From the NCBI GenBank assembly GCA_903857665.1, contig CAIOFV010000054.1, positions 1 through 64,000 on the forward strand: DNA of 64,000 nt, written 5' to 3'. The position numbers and the translations under genes were made by a program. The notes beneath the pieces are model-generated. The model searched no databases and was not told the origin of the DNA. It worked only from the letters and a program-made list of their open reading frames with translations. Positions 49,699 through 58,571 of this stretch are shown here, one piece after another (the stretch's first letter is position 1; every line of letters begins with the position of its first letter). The DNA is from an uncultured Myxococcales bacterium. Its GTDB lineage: Bacteria > Myxococcota_A > UBA9042 > DTJE01.

Positions 49699-52464
49699 AT
49701 GGACCGGGAATCGGGCAATCCAACGGTCGATGAACCCTGGGATTCCCGTCCGCTGCCGCCCCCTCCCGCGGGATCGCCGCCCGTTCCACCTGCCCATCTC
49801 CCCGACCTCCCGTCGCGCATGGTGGATCGTCCCGGACGCCTGATTGAATGGCTGGGCCGCGTGCTGTTCCGGCACGTCAAGTTCGACGAGGCGTCGCTGG
49901 CCACGATCCGCGAGGCCGCCGAACGCGGCACGCCGGTCTACGTGCTGTATGTGCGAAGCCTCCTCGACTACCTGTATTTCTGCTATGCCTTCGTGCGGTT
50001 CGGGCTGCCTCGGGTGTTTTTCGCCGAGGGCATGGATCTGCGAAGGGTCCTCCCGCGCGAGGCGCTGTTCGCGCTGTGGCGGCGCCTCTTCGGCCGTCGC
50101 CAGCGCCTCTCCGATGCCGACGCCTTGCGCATCGGGGTGGCGAACGGCCTGCCGTGCCTGCTGTCCCTGAAGCGGCCCCGGACCCTGATCCAGTGGGGCG
50201 CGGATTCGCAAGGTACGCTGCTCGGCGACCTCGTGGAGGCGCAGCGCGCCACCGATCGGCCGGTCGTCCTGGTACCTCTGCAGGTGGTCTGGCTCCAGGT
50301 CCCCGAAACGTACCGCCGATCGATCGCGGACGTCCTTCTGGGCGATCCCCAGGCCCCGGGTCCCCTGCGCAAGATGTTGTCGTTCTTCTGGAATCGTCGG
50401 CGCGCCAACGTCCGGATCGGGCACCCCGTGGACCTTCCGGCCTTCCTGGCGAGCCAGGCCGTCGCCGACGACGACATGTCCGTTGTCGCCCGCCTCAAGT
50501 TCGCCCTGAACAACGAATTCCTGCTGGAATCCAAGGCGATCCGCGGCCCGGTGCTGAAGGGCGCTCGGCGCATCATCGACGAGATCCTGCGCACGCCGCC
50601 GTTCATCGAGGAGGTCGAGCGCCATGCCGCCCGCGAGGGGTTCGCTCCCGCGGCCGAAATGAAGCGGGCGCGCGGCATCCTGCGGAAGATGGCCGCCGAC
50701 TTCCGGTTCAACTGGCTGGAAGGCTTTTCCCTGTTCCTGGGCCTGTTCTTCAACCGGCTGTTCACGGACGTGACCGTGGACACGCCCGGGCTCCAGGGCA
50801 TCCGGCAGGCGGCGCGCACCGGGCCGATCGTGCTGGCGCCGGCCCACCGCAGCCATCTGGACTACCTGGTGTACTCGTGGGTGTTCTATACGCACGGGCT
50901 GATCCCGCCGCATATCGCCGCCGGCGAGAACCTGTCGTTCTGGCCGATGAGCACGGTGTTCCGCAGGTCCGGCGCCTTCTTCATCCGGCGGGCCCTGCGC
51001 GGGGCCGAACTGTATACGCTGGCGCTGCGGCACTACGTCCGCAAGCTGCTGAAGGACGGGTACTGGATCGAGTTCTTCATCGAGGGCACGCGCAGCCGAT
51101 CGGGCAAGACCGTGTCGCCCCGGTACGGGATGCTGACGATGATCATCGATGCCGTGGCGTCTGGCGCGACTCCCGACGCCCACCTGGTGCCGGCCGCGGT
51201 GACCTACGAACGCGTGGTCGAAATGGCTTCGTACCAGCGCGAATCCGAAGGGGCCGAAAAGAAGCCTGAAAGCGTCGCGACACTGGCCCGCAGCGCCAAG
51301 GTGCTGGGTACGCGGTACGGGCGCATGTATGTCCAGTTCGAACAGCCCATCGGGATCAAGGACTTCCTGCGTCGGTCGGGGATCCAGGTCCCCCTGCCGT
51401 CGGGCGAGCAGGTGCCCAGGCACGTCGTCCGGCACCTGGCGCACGCGCTGGCGCACCGGTTCGACCGGTGCCTGCTGGTGACGCCGCAGCAGCTGGTCGC
51501 GTTTGCCCTGCTGACGCACCGTAAGCGCGGGCTGGAGCGCGAGCACCTGCTGGAGCGGGTGGGGTTCCTGGTCGCCTACCTGGTCGCTCGGGGCGCCCGG
51601 CTGTCGGACCCGCTGGCCGACCCGCTGAAGGCCCGAGGATTGCTGCCCGGAGGCCCCGGCGACCCGACGGGACCGAAGGACGTCGCCGAGCGCGAGCGCT
51701 CCGACCTCCTGGGCGCGGCGCTGGCGCGACCCGTGGACGAGGTCGTGCGCCTGTTCGTCCGCGAAAAGCTGGTGCGCCTGGGGGCCTTCGGCGAAGATTG
51801 GGTGATTTCGCCCGAAGATTCGGGACGTTCGGCGCTGGACTACCACAAGAATGGCATCCTGCACCCGTTCGTGGACGACGCGATGATGGCCACGGCGGCC
51901 CTGAGGCTGCTGGACCAGGGGCCGACCACGGAAGCCGCGATGGCCGCGGAAGGGCGCCTGCTGTCCCGGGCGCTGAAGCGGGAGTTCGTCTATGCCGAGG
52001 CGTTCGACATCGCGTTCGAGGCGACGCTGGAGCGTTTCCTGCGCGAGGGGCTCCTGAGGCGGCAGGACGGGGCCCTCGTCGCCGACGGGGACTCCCTTGA
52101 GGCCCTGGAGTTTTTTGCCACGGCCATCCAGCCCTTCCTGGAGGCGTATCGCATCGCGGCCCGGGCGGCCCTCGCGCCCGGCGCGCCGGTCAACGAAAAG
52201 GACCTGGTGAAGTCCGCCCTGCGCCTTGGGCGCCGCCTGTACTCGGTGGGCGAGGTCGAACTGCCGGAATCGGTCAACGCCGTGACGTTCGCCAACGCGG
52301 CCGAGTGGCTGCGGATCGAGGTGGTTTCCGGCGCCGCGCCCACGCGTGCCGATGCGGTCCGGACGCTGCTGAGGGCGGTGGAAGGCGCGGGCTGGGACGT
52401 CAGCCCACAGATACCAGCCGGAGCAGTCCCGGCAGCAGGCGATACCCCCGGAACCATCCCTTGA
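49699..52464 (+). CDS. plsB: PlsB-type glycerol-3-phosphate acyltransferase
   Basis: PlsB adds the first acyl chain to glycerol-3-phosphate on the inner membrane. The 921-residue protein has the acyltransferase blocks APAHRSHLDYLVYSWVFY (H383RSHLD), FRRSGAFFIRRAL and FFIEGTRSRSGK, then LVPAAVTYERVVE. The long N- and C-terminal helical regions match PlsB. ATG 49699 follows GAGGG; an upstream in-frame extension to 49603 is not used. Its last 65 bases overlap the SCP2-domain gene on the other strand. Confidence 0.94.
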   Translation: MDRESGNPTVDEPWDSRPLPPPPAGSPPVPPAHLPDLPSRMVDRPGRLIEWLGRVLFRHVKFDEASLATIREAAERGTPVYVLYVRSLLDYLYFCYAFVRFGLPRVFFAEGMDLRRVLPREALFALWRRLFGRRQRLSDADALRIGVANGLPCLLSLKRPRTLIQWGADSQGTLLGDLVEAQRATDRPVVLVPLQVVWLQVPETYRRSIADVLLGDPQAPGPLRKMLSFFWNRRRANVRIGHPVDLPAFLASQAVADDDMSVVARLKFALNNEFLLESKAIRGPVLKGARRIIDEILRTPPFIEEVERHAAREGFAPAAEMKRARGILRKMAADFRFNWLEGFSLFLGLFFNRLFTDVTVDTPGLQGIRQAARTGPIVLAPAHRSHLDYLVYSWVFYTHGLIPPHIAAGENLSFWPMSTVFRRSGAFFIRRALRGAELYTLALRHYVRKLLKDGYWIEFFIEGTRSRSGKTVSPRYGMLTMIIDAVASGATPDAHLVPAAVTYERVVEMASYQRESEGAEKKPESVATLARSAKVLGTRYGRMYVQFEQPIGIKDFLRRSGIQVPLPSGEQVPRHVVRHLAHALAHRFDRCLLVTPQQLVAFALLTHRKRGLEREHLLERVGFLVAYLVARGARLSDPLADPLKARGLLPGGPGDPTGPKDVAERERSDLLGAALARPVDEVVRLFVREKLVRLGAFGEDWVISPEDSGRSALDYHKNGILHPFVDDAMMATAALRLLDQGPTTEAAMAAEGRLLSRALKREFVYAEAFDIAFEATLERFLREGLLRRQDGALVADGDSLEALEFFATAIQPFLEAYRIAARAALAPGAPVNEKDLVKSALRLGRRLYSVGEVELPESVNAVTFANAAEWLRIEVVSGAAPTRADAVRTLLRAVEGAGWDVSPQIPAGAVPAAGDTPGTIP

Positions 52465-52831
52465 TCTTCACGTCGCCCCGGTGCAGGTTCCTGTTGAACT
52501 GGCGCGTCCCCTCCCGGAACGGGCGGGGCAGCGAACCCATCATCGGCACCTGGGACAGCCCGAGGATCGCGTCGAAGGTCCCGGTGACCCGGACCCGGAC
52601 CTCGGGATCGGCGCCCGTCTTCACCCGAACCTGACCGCCGCCGAAGACCAGCGTCGCGCCCACGACATCGTCGCCGCTGAACGCCGTGACCGCGACCGCC
52701 CCGGAAAGTCGATCCAGCACACGGGCCAGTTCGGGGCGCTGGGCCAGGTTTCCCCGGATCAGTTCGGCCAGGATGCTGGCGATCCCGGCGGCCTCGTCCT
52801 CGGTGCCCTCGATCACGACGCGGTCGTCCAT
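52400..52831 (-). CDS. SCP2-like (sterol carrier type) protein
   Basis: This 143-residue protein resembles SCP2 sterol-binding domains: VTAFSGDDVVGATLVFGGGQ, then VRVRVTGTFDAILGLSQV and REGTRQFNRNLHRGDVKIKG, the last matching the closing hydrophobic strand and helix. It may bind lipids or fatty acyl groups in the cytosol. ATG 52831 follows GGGGAGA. The 3' end overlaps plsB by 65 bases in antisense. It lies downstream of the Fe-ADH gene on the same strand, separated by 144 bases that contain a hairpin repeat. Confidence 0.78.
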   Translation of the reverse strand: MDDRVVIEGTEDEAAGIASILAELIRGNLAQRPELARVLDRLSGAVAVTAFSGDDVVGATLVFGGGQVRVKTGADPEVRVRVTGTFDAILGLSQVPMMGSLPRPFREGTRQFNRNLHRGDVKIKGWFRGYRLLPGLLRLVSVG

Positions 52832-52889
52832 CGAATCTCCCCGGGGTGTCACGCCCCGCGCTTCCATCGGTTTCATCGAACAGCCCGAT

Positions 52890-52952
52890 GCGACTCCGTC
52901 TTCGGCAAGGGATTGCGGCGCAATCCGCTCGCCTCGGCCTGCATGCCCGGGC
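52890..52952. repeat. Intergenic hairpin repeat, copy B
   Basis: A 63-base element begins with GCGACTCCGTCTTCGGC and ends with TGCCCGGGC, identical to copy A at 23647 in these parts. The central part here pairs as GGATTGC-GGC-GCAATCC. It lies between the SCP2-like gene and the Fe-ADH gene. Confidence 0.6.
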
Positions 52953-52975
52953 GGCCGCAGGGGCGGGCCCGCTCG

Positions 52976-54151
52976 TCAGCCCTCGCCTTGCCAGGCGGCT
53001 TCCCACACCGGCAGGACCTCCTCCGCAGAGATGACCGGTCGGGCGTTGTAGATCACGGACCCGTCGAACAGGGTCGCTTCGGCCAGTTCGCCCAGCGCCT
53101 CCCGCGGCACGCCTACGTCCTTGAACCCGCCGGGCAGGCCCAGCGACTTCGCGAAGGCGTAGATCGCGCCGGCCAGCCGGTCCGCCAGCGCCTCGTCGGA
53201 CCCGGACGGGTCCACGCCGAAGGCCTCGGCCACCTGCCGATACTGGTCGGGGCAGGCCAGCGCGTTGAAGCGCACGACCGCGGGCATCGCGATGGAATTC
53301 GCAAGGCCGTGATGCACGCCGAAACGGGCGCCTACGGTGTGGGCAATGGCGTGGACCAGGCCGACCTGGGCGTTGGAAAAGGCCGCGCCGGCCATGGTCG
53401 ATGCGACCAGTTGACGCCCGCGCGCGGCCACATCGCCGGGCGTCTTCACGCACGTCGGAAGCGCCGCGCGGACCTCGTGGATGGCGCGCAGGGCCAGGCC
53501 GTCGGCGATGGGCTGGCGCTGCAGCGAGTGCATGGCTTCCAGGGCGTGCGACAGGGCGTCCATGCCCGTGGCCGCCGTCAGGTGCGCCGGAAGGCCCACG
53601 GTCAGCAGCGGGTCCAGGATCGCCGAGTCGGGCAGGATGTTGTAGTCGCCGAACAACAGCTTGCGATGGGCCTCGACGTCCTTGATGACCGCCACGTACG
53701 TCACCTCGGACCCCGTGCCCGCCGTGGTGGGCAGGACCACGTGGGGCGCGGCCTTGCGGGTCAGGTTCTGGAAGCCCTCGTGGTCGCGCAGGCTGCCGCC
53801 CTCGCGCAGGAGGATGGCGATGCCCTTGGCCGTGTCGATGACGCTGCCGCCGCCCACGGATACGACGCCGGTGGCGCCGGCCGCCTGGGCCTTGGCCGCC
53901 CCCGCCTCGACGGCGGCCACCGACGAATCGGGGGGGACGTCCAGGAACTCGAGGACGACGCGGCGCCCCAGGGCCTTCCGCACCTGGGCGACCACGTCCG
54001 TCTTCTCGGCCAGGACCCGGTCCGACACCAGGACCACCTTGTCCATTCCCAGGCGGTCGCATTCCAGGGAGGACTCGGATACTGCGCCCGCGCCATAGAT
54101 CACGCGGGTCGGGAACGCGAAGACGAAGGTGCTGTCTGCGTCGTAGGACAT
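52976..54151 (-). CDS. Iron-containing alcohol dehydrogenase
   Basis: This 391-residue group III (Fe-ADH) enzyme has the NAD motif VVSVGGGSVIDTAKGIA and PTTAGTGSEVTYVAVI. The metal site includes GMDALSHALEAMHS, VGLVHAIAHTVGARFGVHHG and LANSIAMP. The substrate may be an aldehyde or alcohol, including lipid-derived ones. It follows pepA and an SCP2 gene on the same strand and may be in one operon, with gaps of 63 and 87 bases. Confidence 0.95.
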   Translation of the reverse strand: MSYDADSTFVFAFPTRVIYGAGAVSESSLECDRLGMDKVVLVSDRVLAEKTDVVAQVRKALGRRVVLEFLDVPPDSSVAAVEAGAAKAQAAGATGVVSVGGGSVIDTAKGIAILLREGGSLRDHEGFQNLTRKAAPHVVLPTTAGTGSEVTYVAVIKDVEAHRKLLFGDYNILPDSAILDPLLTVGLPAHLTAATGMDALSHALEAMHSLQRQPIADGLALRAIHEVRAALPTCVKTPGDVAARGRQLVASTMAGAAFSNAQVGLVHAIAHTVGARFGVHHGLANSIAMPAVVRFNALACPDQYRQVAEAFGVDPSGSDEALADRLAGAIYAFAKSLGLPGGFKDVGVPREALGELAEATLFDGSVIYNARPVISAEEVLPVWEAAWQGEG

Positions 54152-54214
54152 GGGGCCTCCTGCGGGACCGCCCGCGGCGGGCGGGCCGATGAGGGTGGAA
54201 CGGGCGCGGGCCCG

Positions 54215-54634
54215 TCAGTCGTCCGGGAACTCGGTCGCGACGCGACCGGCGGACTCGACCAGCGCCTTGCTGGCGTCCACGAAGCGGACGATCGTCGGCA
54301 GGTCGCCCTTCAGGCGCAGCTTGCCCTGGAGCATCCCGGTGATCGGGTCCAGTTCCTTCCGGATGACCTGCTTCCAGCGGGCGTATTCGCCCGTGATGCA
54401 GAAGGGGGCCTTGAGGGCCTCGGCCGATGTGACCAGGCGCGCCTCGCGGCACACGCCCTTGTGGAGGTCCAGCCAGATGCCCGCGTCCTCCTCAAGGCCC
54501 ACATCCGGTTTGGCCTTGCAGATCAGGGCCACGACGCCCTTGTCCCAGTTGGCGCCGCCGACCTTGTAGGCCGGATTGCCGTTGATCGCGTCCTGGTACA
54601 GCGTCACCCACTCGGCAGACGGGAAGCGTGCCAT
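54215..54634 (-). CDS. SCP2 sterol-binding domain protein
   Basis: This 139-residue protein has the small SCP2-domain pattern: ARFPSAEWVTLYQDAING, YKVGGANWDKGVVALICKAKP, ITGEYARWKQVIRKELDP and MLQGKLRLKGDLPTIVRF. It probably binds a lipid or hydrophobic ligand. ATG 54634 is preceded by GGAGGAGG, a strong site; the in-frame start at 54661 is not used. Together with the Fe-ADH gene it forms a lipid- or acyl-related pair. Confidence 0.87.
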   Translation of the reverse strand: MARFPSAEWVTLYQDAINGNPAYKVGGANWDKGVVALICKAKPDVGLEEDAGIWLDLHKGVCREARLVTSAEALKAPFCITGEYARWKQVIRKELDPITGMLQGKLRLKGDLPTIVRFVDASKALVESAGRVATEFPDD

Positions 54635-54721
54635 GGAAAACCTCCTCCAGATGCCCCACACAGGCGGGGCGAACCAACGATGAAGACGCGAAAACCATGG
54701 TAGTCGCGGGTCCGGAAGGTG

Positions 54722-56206
54722 TCAAACGGGGGAATCGAGTTCGAGGTATTCCAGAAGGGTTCGCACGGCAAACCCGGTCCCCCCCCGCGGCCCGAGCGCA
54801 TGGTCCTTCTTCAGGAACGACGGGCCGGCGATGTCGAGGTGGGCGTACGGGTGCCCGTCGGCGAAGTCCGAAAGGAACAGCGCGCCCTGGATGGCCCCGC
54901 CCCAGCGCTCGCCGACGTTCTTGAGGTCCGCGAGGTCGCTGCGCAGTTGCCCGCGGAGGTTTTCATACATCGGAAGGCGCCACAGGTCCTCACCCGCGCG
55001 GGCGCCGGCAGCCAGCAGGCCCCCGGCCAGGCCGTCGTCGGTGGTGAACAGCCCGGCCGCGTGCTCGCCCAGCGCGACCACGCAGGCGCCGGTCAGCGTG
55101 GCCACGTCGATGACGCGACCGGCGCCGCGCCGGGTTGCCAGCGTGATCGCGTCCGCCAGCACCAGCCGCCCTTCCGCATCGGTGTCGGCCACTTCCACCG
55201 TGCGACCGGACAGCGACGTCAGCACGTCGCCCGGCCGCATCGCGTCTGACCCCACGAGGTTGTCCGCCACCGCCAGCCATCCGTCCACGGCCACCCGGAC
55301 GCCCAGGCGGGGCAGGGCCAGCATCACGGCGAGGACGGTCGCGGCGCCGGCCATGTCGCCCTTCATGTCGTCGATGCTGCCTCGGGGCTTCAGGTTGAGG
55401 CCGCCGGAGTCGAAGGTGACGCCCTTGCCCACCAGGGCGATGGGCGCGCCGCGGACCCCTGCCGGTCGCCAGGACAGGCGGACCAGGTAGGGCCCGTCGG
55501 TCCCTCCGGCGCCCACGGCCAGCATCAGGCCGGCGCCGAGGGTCGCCAGGGCCGCGCGGTCCAGCACCTCGACCTCCAGGCCGGCGTCGATGCCCGCGGT
55601 CCGAGCGCGTTCAGCGAAGGTGCGGGGCGTCAGGTCCGCGGCCGGGGTGTTCACCAGGTCCCGGACCCCCAGCACCGCGGCGGCGTGGAGGTCCGAACGC
55701 GCCAGCGCGGCGGTCGCGCCGGCCACGTCGCCGGCCGAACTGAGCGTCCAGACGGTCGGCGTCGGGTCGTTCCGATCGCGGGTGCGATAGCGATCGAATG
55801 CATAGGCGCCCATCCGCAGGCCGATCGCGCAGGCGGCCAGGGTCGGCGGGTCCTCGGCGGGGAGCACCAGGCCGGCAGACGTGGTCCGAGCCGTGGCCAG
55901 GCGGGCTGCCCGGGCGCCCAGGGCCTGGACTCGCGAAAGGGTCAGGTCGCCGGCATTCCCCGCGCCCAGGAAGCAGACCCGCAGCGGGTGCCCGTCCGCC
56001 TGCGGCGTCAGCGTCATCTCGGTCTCGAACCGGCCGGTGAATCCCTCCCGCTGGGCCAGCCGGCCCGGGAACCCGCCCAGGGCGGCGTCCACGCGGGCGA
56101 AGCGGGGGTCATCGGCCAGCCGCCCTTCCAGCACCGGCACGACAAGCAGGTCCAGGGGTTCCGGGAGCGGCACACCCGCCCGGTACGTGACGGATATCAC
56201 GCGCAT
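54722..56206 (-). CDS. pepA: Leucyl aminopeptidase (M17)
   Basis: This 494-residue dinuclear zinc aminopeptidase has the usual length. The catalytic domain contains VRDLVNTPAADLTPRTFAE, GKGVTFDSGGLNLKP with the active lysine and first aspartate, MKGDMAGAATVL and DTDAEGRLVLADA, the M17 signature with Asp in place of the usual Asn. It degrades N-terminal residues of peptides and may have DNA-binding roles in some bacteria. ATG follows GAGGAGG. Confidence 0.95.
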   Translation of the reverse strand: MRVISVTYRAGVPLPEPLDLLVVPVLEGRLADDPRFARVDAALGGFPGRLAQREGFTGRFETEMTLTPQADGHPLRVCFLGAGNAGDLTLSRVQALGARAARLATARTTSAGLVLPAEDPPTLAACAIGLRMGAYAFDRYRTRDRNDPTPTVWTLSSAGDVAGATAALARSDLHAAAVLGVRDLVNTPAADLTPRTFAERARTAGIDAGLEVEVLDRAALATLGAGLMLAVGAGGTDGPYLVRLSWRPAGVRGAPIALVGKGVTFDSGGLNLKPRGSIDDMKGDMAGAATVLAVMLALPRLGVRVAVDGWLAVADNLVGSDAMRPGDVLTSLSGRTVEVADTDAEGRLVLADAITLATRRGAGRVIDVATLTGACVVALGEHAAGLFTTDDGLAGGLLAAGARAGEDLWRLPMYENLRGQLRSDLADLKNVGERWGGAIQGALFLSDFADGHPYAHLDIAGPSFLKKDHALGPRGGTGFAVRTLLEYLELDSPV

Positions 56207-56249
56207 GGTTCGACCTCCTCACACTTCCAGCGGGGTGTGTTGGACGAAG

Positions 56250-56277
56250 CCTATACCAGGAAACTGTGCGGTGTCGA
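56250..56277 (-). promoter_or_regulatory. Promoter of pepA
   Basis: On the minus strand TCGACA (56272-56277) and TATAGG (56250-56255) are separated by 16 bases, leaving a leader of about 40 bases to the pepA start at 56206. Confidence 0.4.
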
Positions 56278-56356
56278 GGTGGAACCCTGCCGAGGGGTGG
56301 CGGTTTCACAACGGCAGTGGGATTCACTGATCCTGCCAAGGAATTTACTGGGTGTG

Positions 56357-56386
56357 TTGACACGGGCGCCCGCGACGGAGCATGTT
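56357..56386 (+). promoter_or_regulatory. Candidate promoter of the sugar transferase gene
   Basis: A perfect TTGACA (56357-56362) is followed after 18 bases by CATGTT (56381-56386), a weak -10 box. The gene starts 70 bases downstream. Confidence 0.35.
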
Positions 56387-56455
56387 TACTGCGCTCGCCG
56401 GCCCGCGAAGGTCGATGAACGCGTCGGCCAGGGGGGGCGGTACCGGGGAATGATC

Positions 56456-57703
56456 ATGCCATCCCTAAGGAATTTCCTTACCCGCCGCTCGCGGCCCGAC
56501 CTCCCGTGGATGCTGCCCGAGGACGAGTTCCGGCGCTTGCTCGAGCGCGAGCGTTCCCGGGCCGAGCGGAACTGTCGCTCGTTTTCCGTGGTCGAGATGG
56601 ACACCTCCGCGGTCGCGCCGCCGCTGATTGTGCGGGCGTTGGAACTGCTGAAGCATCGCCGTCGCCTGACGGACGACATCGGCTGGATTCGCCAGGATGC
56701 GATCGGTGTGCTGCTGGCGGAAACGGACGCGGCCGGCGCGGCCAGCTACGTCCAGGACATCGTGCAACTCCTGGACGAGGCCGAGTGCCCACTCCCGGCC
56801 CGCGTGTTCGTCCATGAAGGGGAATCCTTCGACAACCAGGGCAGCGGGTTCGATCGCCGGCGACCCGGTGAGACGCAGTCGGCCTTTCGCCGCCGGGCCC
56901 AGGATCGCCGGGATCCTCCGGAGCCTCCGTCGGCCTCGACGGAATTGTCACCGTCTTCCGCCCATGCGGATGGGGCCGGTGGGGACCCGGGAAGCCCGCA
57001 GGGGCCCTCGGACGGGGAGTCCGGCCTGATTCGCGGCGAGGTTTCCCGGGTGGCAACGACGCCGGATGGCGCCGTCGGGGACATGGGAACCCTGTTCCAG
57101 CAGCCGATGCCCTGGTGGAAGCGCGCGTGGGACCTGTCCTGGGCCGCGATCCTGCTGGTGGGCATCTCGCCGGTGATGCTGGTCATCGCGATCCTGGTCA
57201 AGGCGACCAGCCCGGGGCCGGTCATCTTCCGCCAGTGGCGGGCGGGTCGCGGTGGGCGGCCGTTCCTCTTCTACAAGTTCCGGACGATGATCGACGGCGC
57301 CGACGCGTTGAAGGAAGAGTTGCGGGCGTCCAACGAAGTTTCGGGCCCGGTGTTCAAGATCAAGAAGGACCCGCGCGTGACGGTGCTGGGACGGGTGCTG
57401 CGGCGCACCAGCCTGGACGAGCTTCCCCAGTTGTGGAACGTCATCAAGGGGGACATGTCGCTGGTGGGACCGCGTCCTCCGACCCTCGACGAGGTGCCGA
57501 AGTACGAGGGCTGGCAGCGACGGCGCCTGGACCTGACCGGCGGCATCACGGGACTGTGGCAGGTGAGCGGCCGGAACGAGGTGTCGTTCGAGGAGTGGAT
57601 GCGGATGGACATCCGCTATTCGCGGACCCGGTCGCCCTGGAACGACCTGCGGATCCTGTTCAAGACGATCCGCGCGGTGGTAACCGGGCGGGGTGCTTCA
57701 TAG
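56456..57703 (+). CDS. Polyprenyl-phosphate sugar transferase with GGDEF-like N-terminus
   Basis: The C-terminal ~200 residues are a PglC/WcaJ-type phosphoglycosyl transferase: a membrane helix (WDLSWAAILLVGISPVMLVI), then SPGPVIFRQWRAG, LFYKFRTMIDGAD, RRTSLDELPQLWNVIKGDMS and VGPRPP, all as expected. It would load a sugar phosphate on undecaprenyl phosphate to start exopolysaccharide or O-antigen. Residues 15-115 look like a degenerate GGDEF-type fold (FRRLLERERSRAERNCRSF and DDIGWIRQDAIGVLLAETDA) without GGDEF residues. A Pro/Ser/Arg-rich linker connects them. ATG 56456 follows GGGGAA; ATG 56450 is an alternative. Confidence 0.92.
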   Translation: MPSLRNFLTRRSRPDLPWMLPEDEFRRLLERERSRAERNCRSFSVVEMDTSAVAPPLIVRALELLKHRRRLTDDIGWIRQDAIGVLLAETDAAGAASYVQDIVQLLDEAECPLPARVFVHEGESFDNQGSGFDRRRPGETQSAFRRRAQDRRDPPEPPSASTELSPSSAHADGAGGDPGSPQGPSDGESGLIRGEVSRVATTPDGAVGDMGTLFQQPMPWWKRAWDLSWAAILLVGISPVMLVIAILVKATSPGPVIFRQWRAGRGGRPFLFYKFRTMIDGADALKEELRASNEVSGPVFKIKKDPRVTVLGRVLRRTSLDELPQLWNVIKGDMSLVGPRPPTLDEVPKYEGWQRRRLDLTGGITGLWQVSGRNEVSFEEWMRMDIRYSRTRSPWNDLRILFKTIRAVVTGRGAS

Positions 57704-57720
57704 ACCGGTGCCCGGCAGGG

Positions 57721-58371
57721 TCAGCGGCCTGCCCTGCGGCGCCGGATCGCCCAGCGGACCAGCAACAGCGCGCCCGCCACCCCCAGCACGATCCAGGCGA
57801 CCAGCCCGAACGTGCGGAAGACCGATTCGATGCGATCCAGGTTCGCGCCGAGGGCCACGCCGGCAGACACCAGCAGGGCATTCCACAGCAGGGCGGAAAT
57901 CGCCGCGAAGAACATCACGCGGGCGAAGCGCATGTTCCCCATGCCGGCCGCGACGAACAGGAACGCCCGGATTCCCGGGAGGAAGCGATTCAGCGCGATC
58001 GCCACCTCCCCCCAGCGGGCGAAGGCACGGGAGGAGCGCTCCGCACCGTCGAGGGCCTGGCGGACCAGCGCCGAACGGGCCAGGCGGGACGCGAAGCGCG
58101 TCGAAGGGACCTTTCCGTCGGCGGTCCGGGCCAGCAGGACGCCCACGTGGAAATCGATGGCAGCCCCGGCCAGGCTGCCGATCAGCGTTGCGACGAGCAT
58201 CCCGGGCAGCGACAGGCCGGAGGTCACCACCAGGACCGCCCCGGCCACCGTGACCGTGTCCCCCGGAAAGGGCGGGAACACGTACTCGACCAGGGACGCC
58301 AGCGCCAGCAGCAGGAGGGTCACCCCCGGGTTCGCGCCAGCCAACAGCGATACGGCTTCGATCAGGGACAC
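57721..58371 (-). CDS. DedA-family membrane protein
   Basis: This 216-residue protein resembles the DedA/SNARE-associated family, now known to include polyprenyl-phosphate flippases. The first part has VEYVFPPFPGDTVTVAGAVL. The conserved NRFLPGIRAFLFVAAGMGNM and FAAISALLWNALLVSAGVAL follow. GTG 58371 has GGGG before it. Its location beside a sugar transferase gene suits recycling of undecaprenyl phosphate. The two genes converge, with 17 bases between their ends. Confidence 0.92.
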   Translation of the reverse strand: MSLIEAVSLLAGANPGVTLLLLALASLVEYVFPPFPGDTVTVAGAVLVVTSGLSLPGMLVATLIGSLAGAAIDFHVGVLLARTADGKVPSTRFASRLARSALVRQALDGAERSSRAFARWGEVAIALNRFLPGIRAFLFVAAGMGNMRFARVMFFAAISALLWNALLVSAGVALGANLDRIESVFRTFGLVAWIVLGVAGALLLVRWAIRRRRAGR

Positions 58372-58571
58372 GCTACCCCACGGATTTGATTCGGTTCCTG
58401 CGACACCGTATACTAGCACGTCCTTCGGGGGGTCGGTGACCGGACCCGGGGCGGCCTCGTCTGCGGCGAGAGTTTCCTTCGGAAACGCGCCGCCTGCGTA
58501 GGCGCGCTCGGGATATGGAAAGCGGCGGCGGAAGGAAGTTCCCGGGAATTCACGGCAACGGGGAGTGCACG

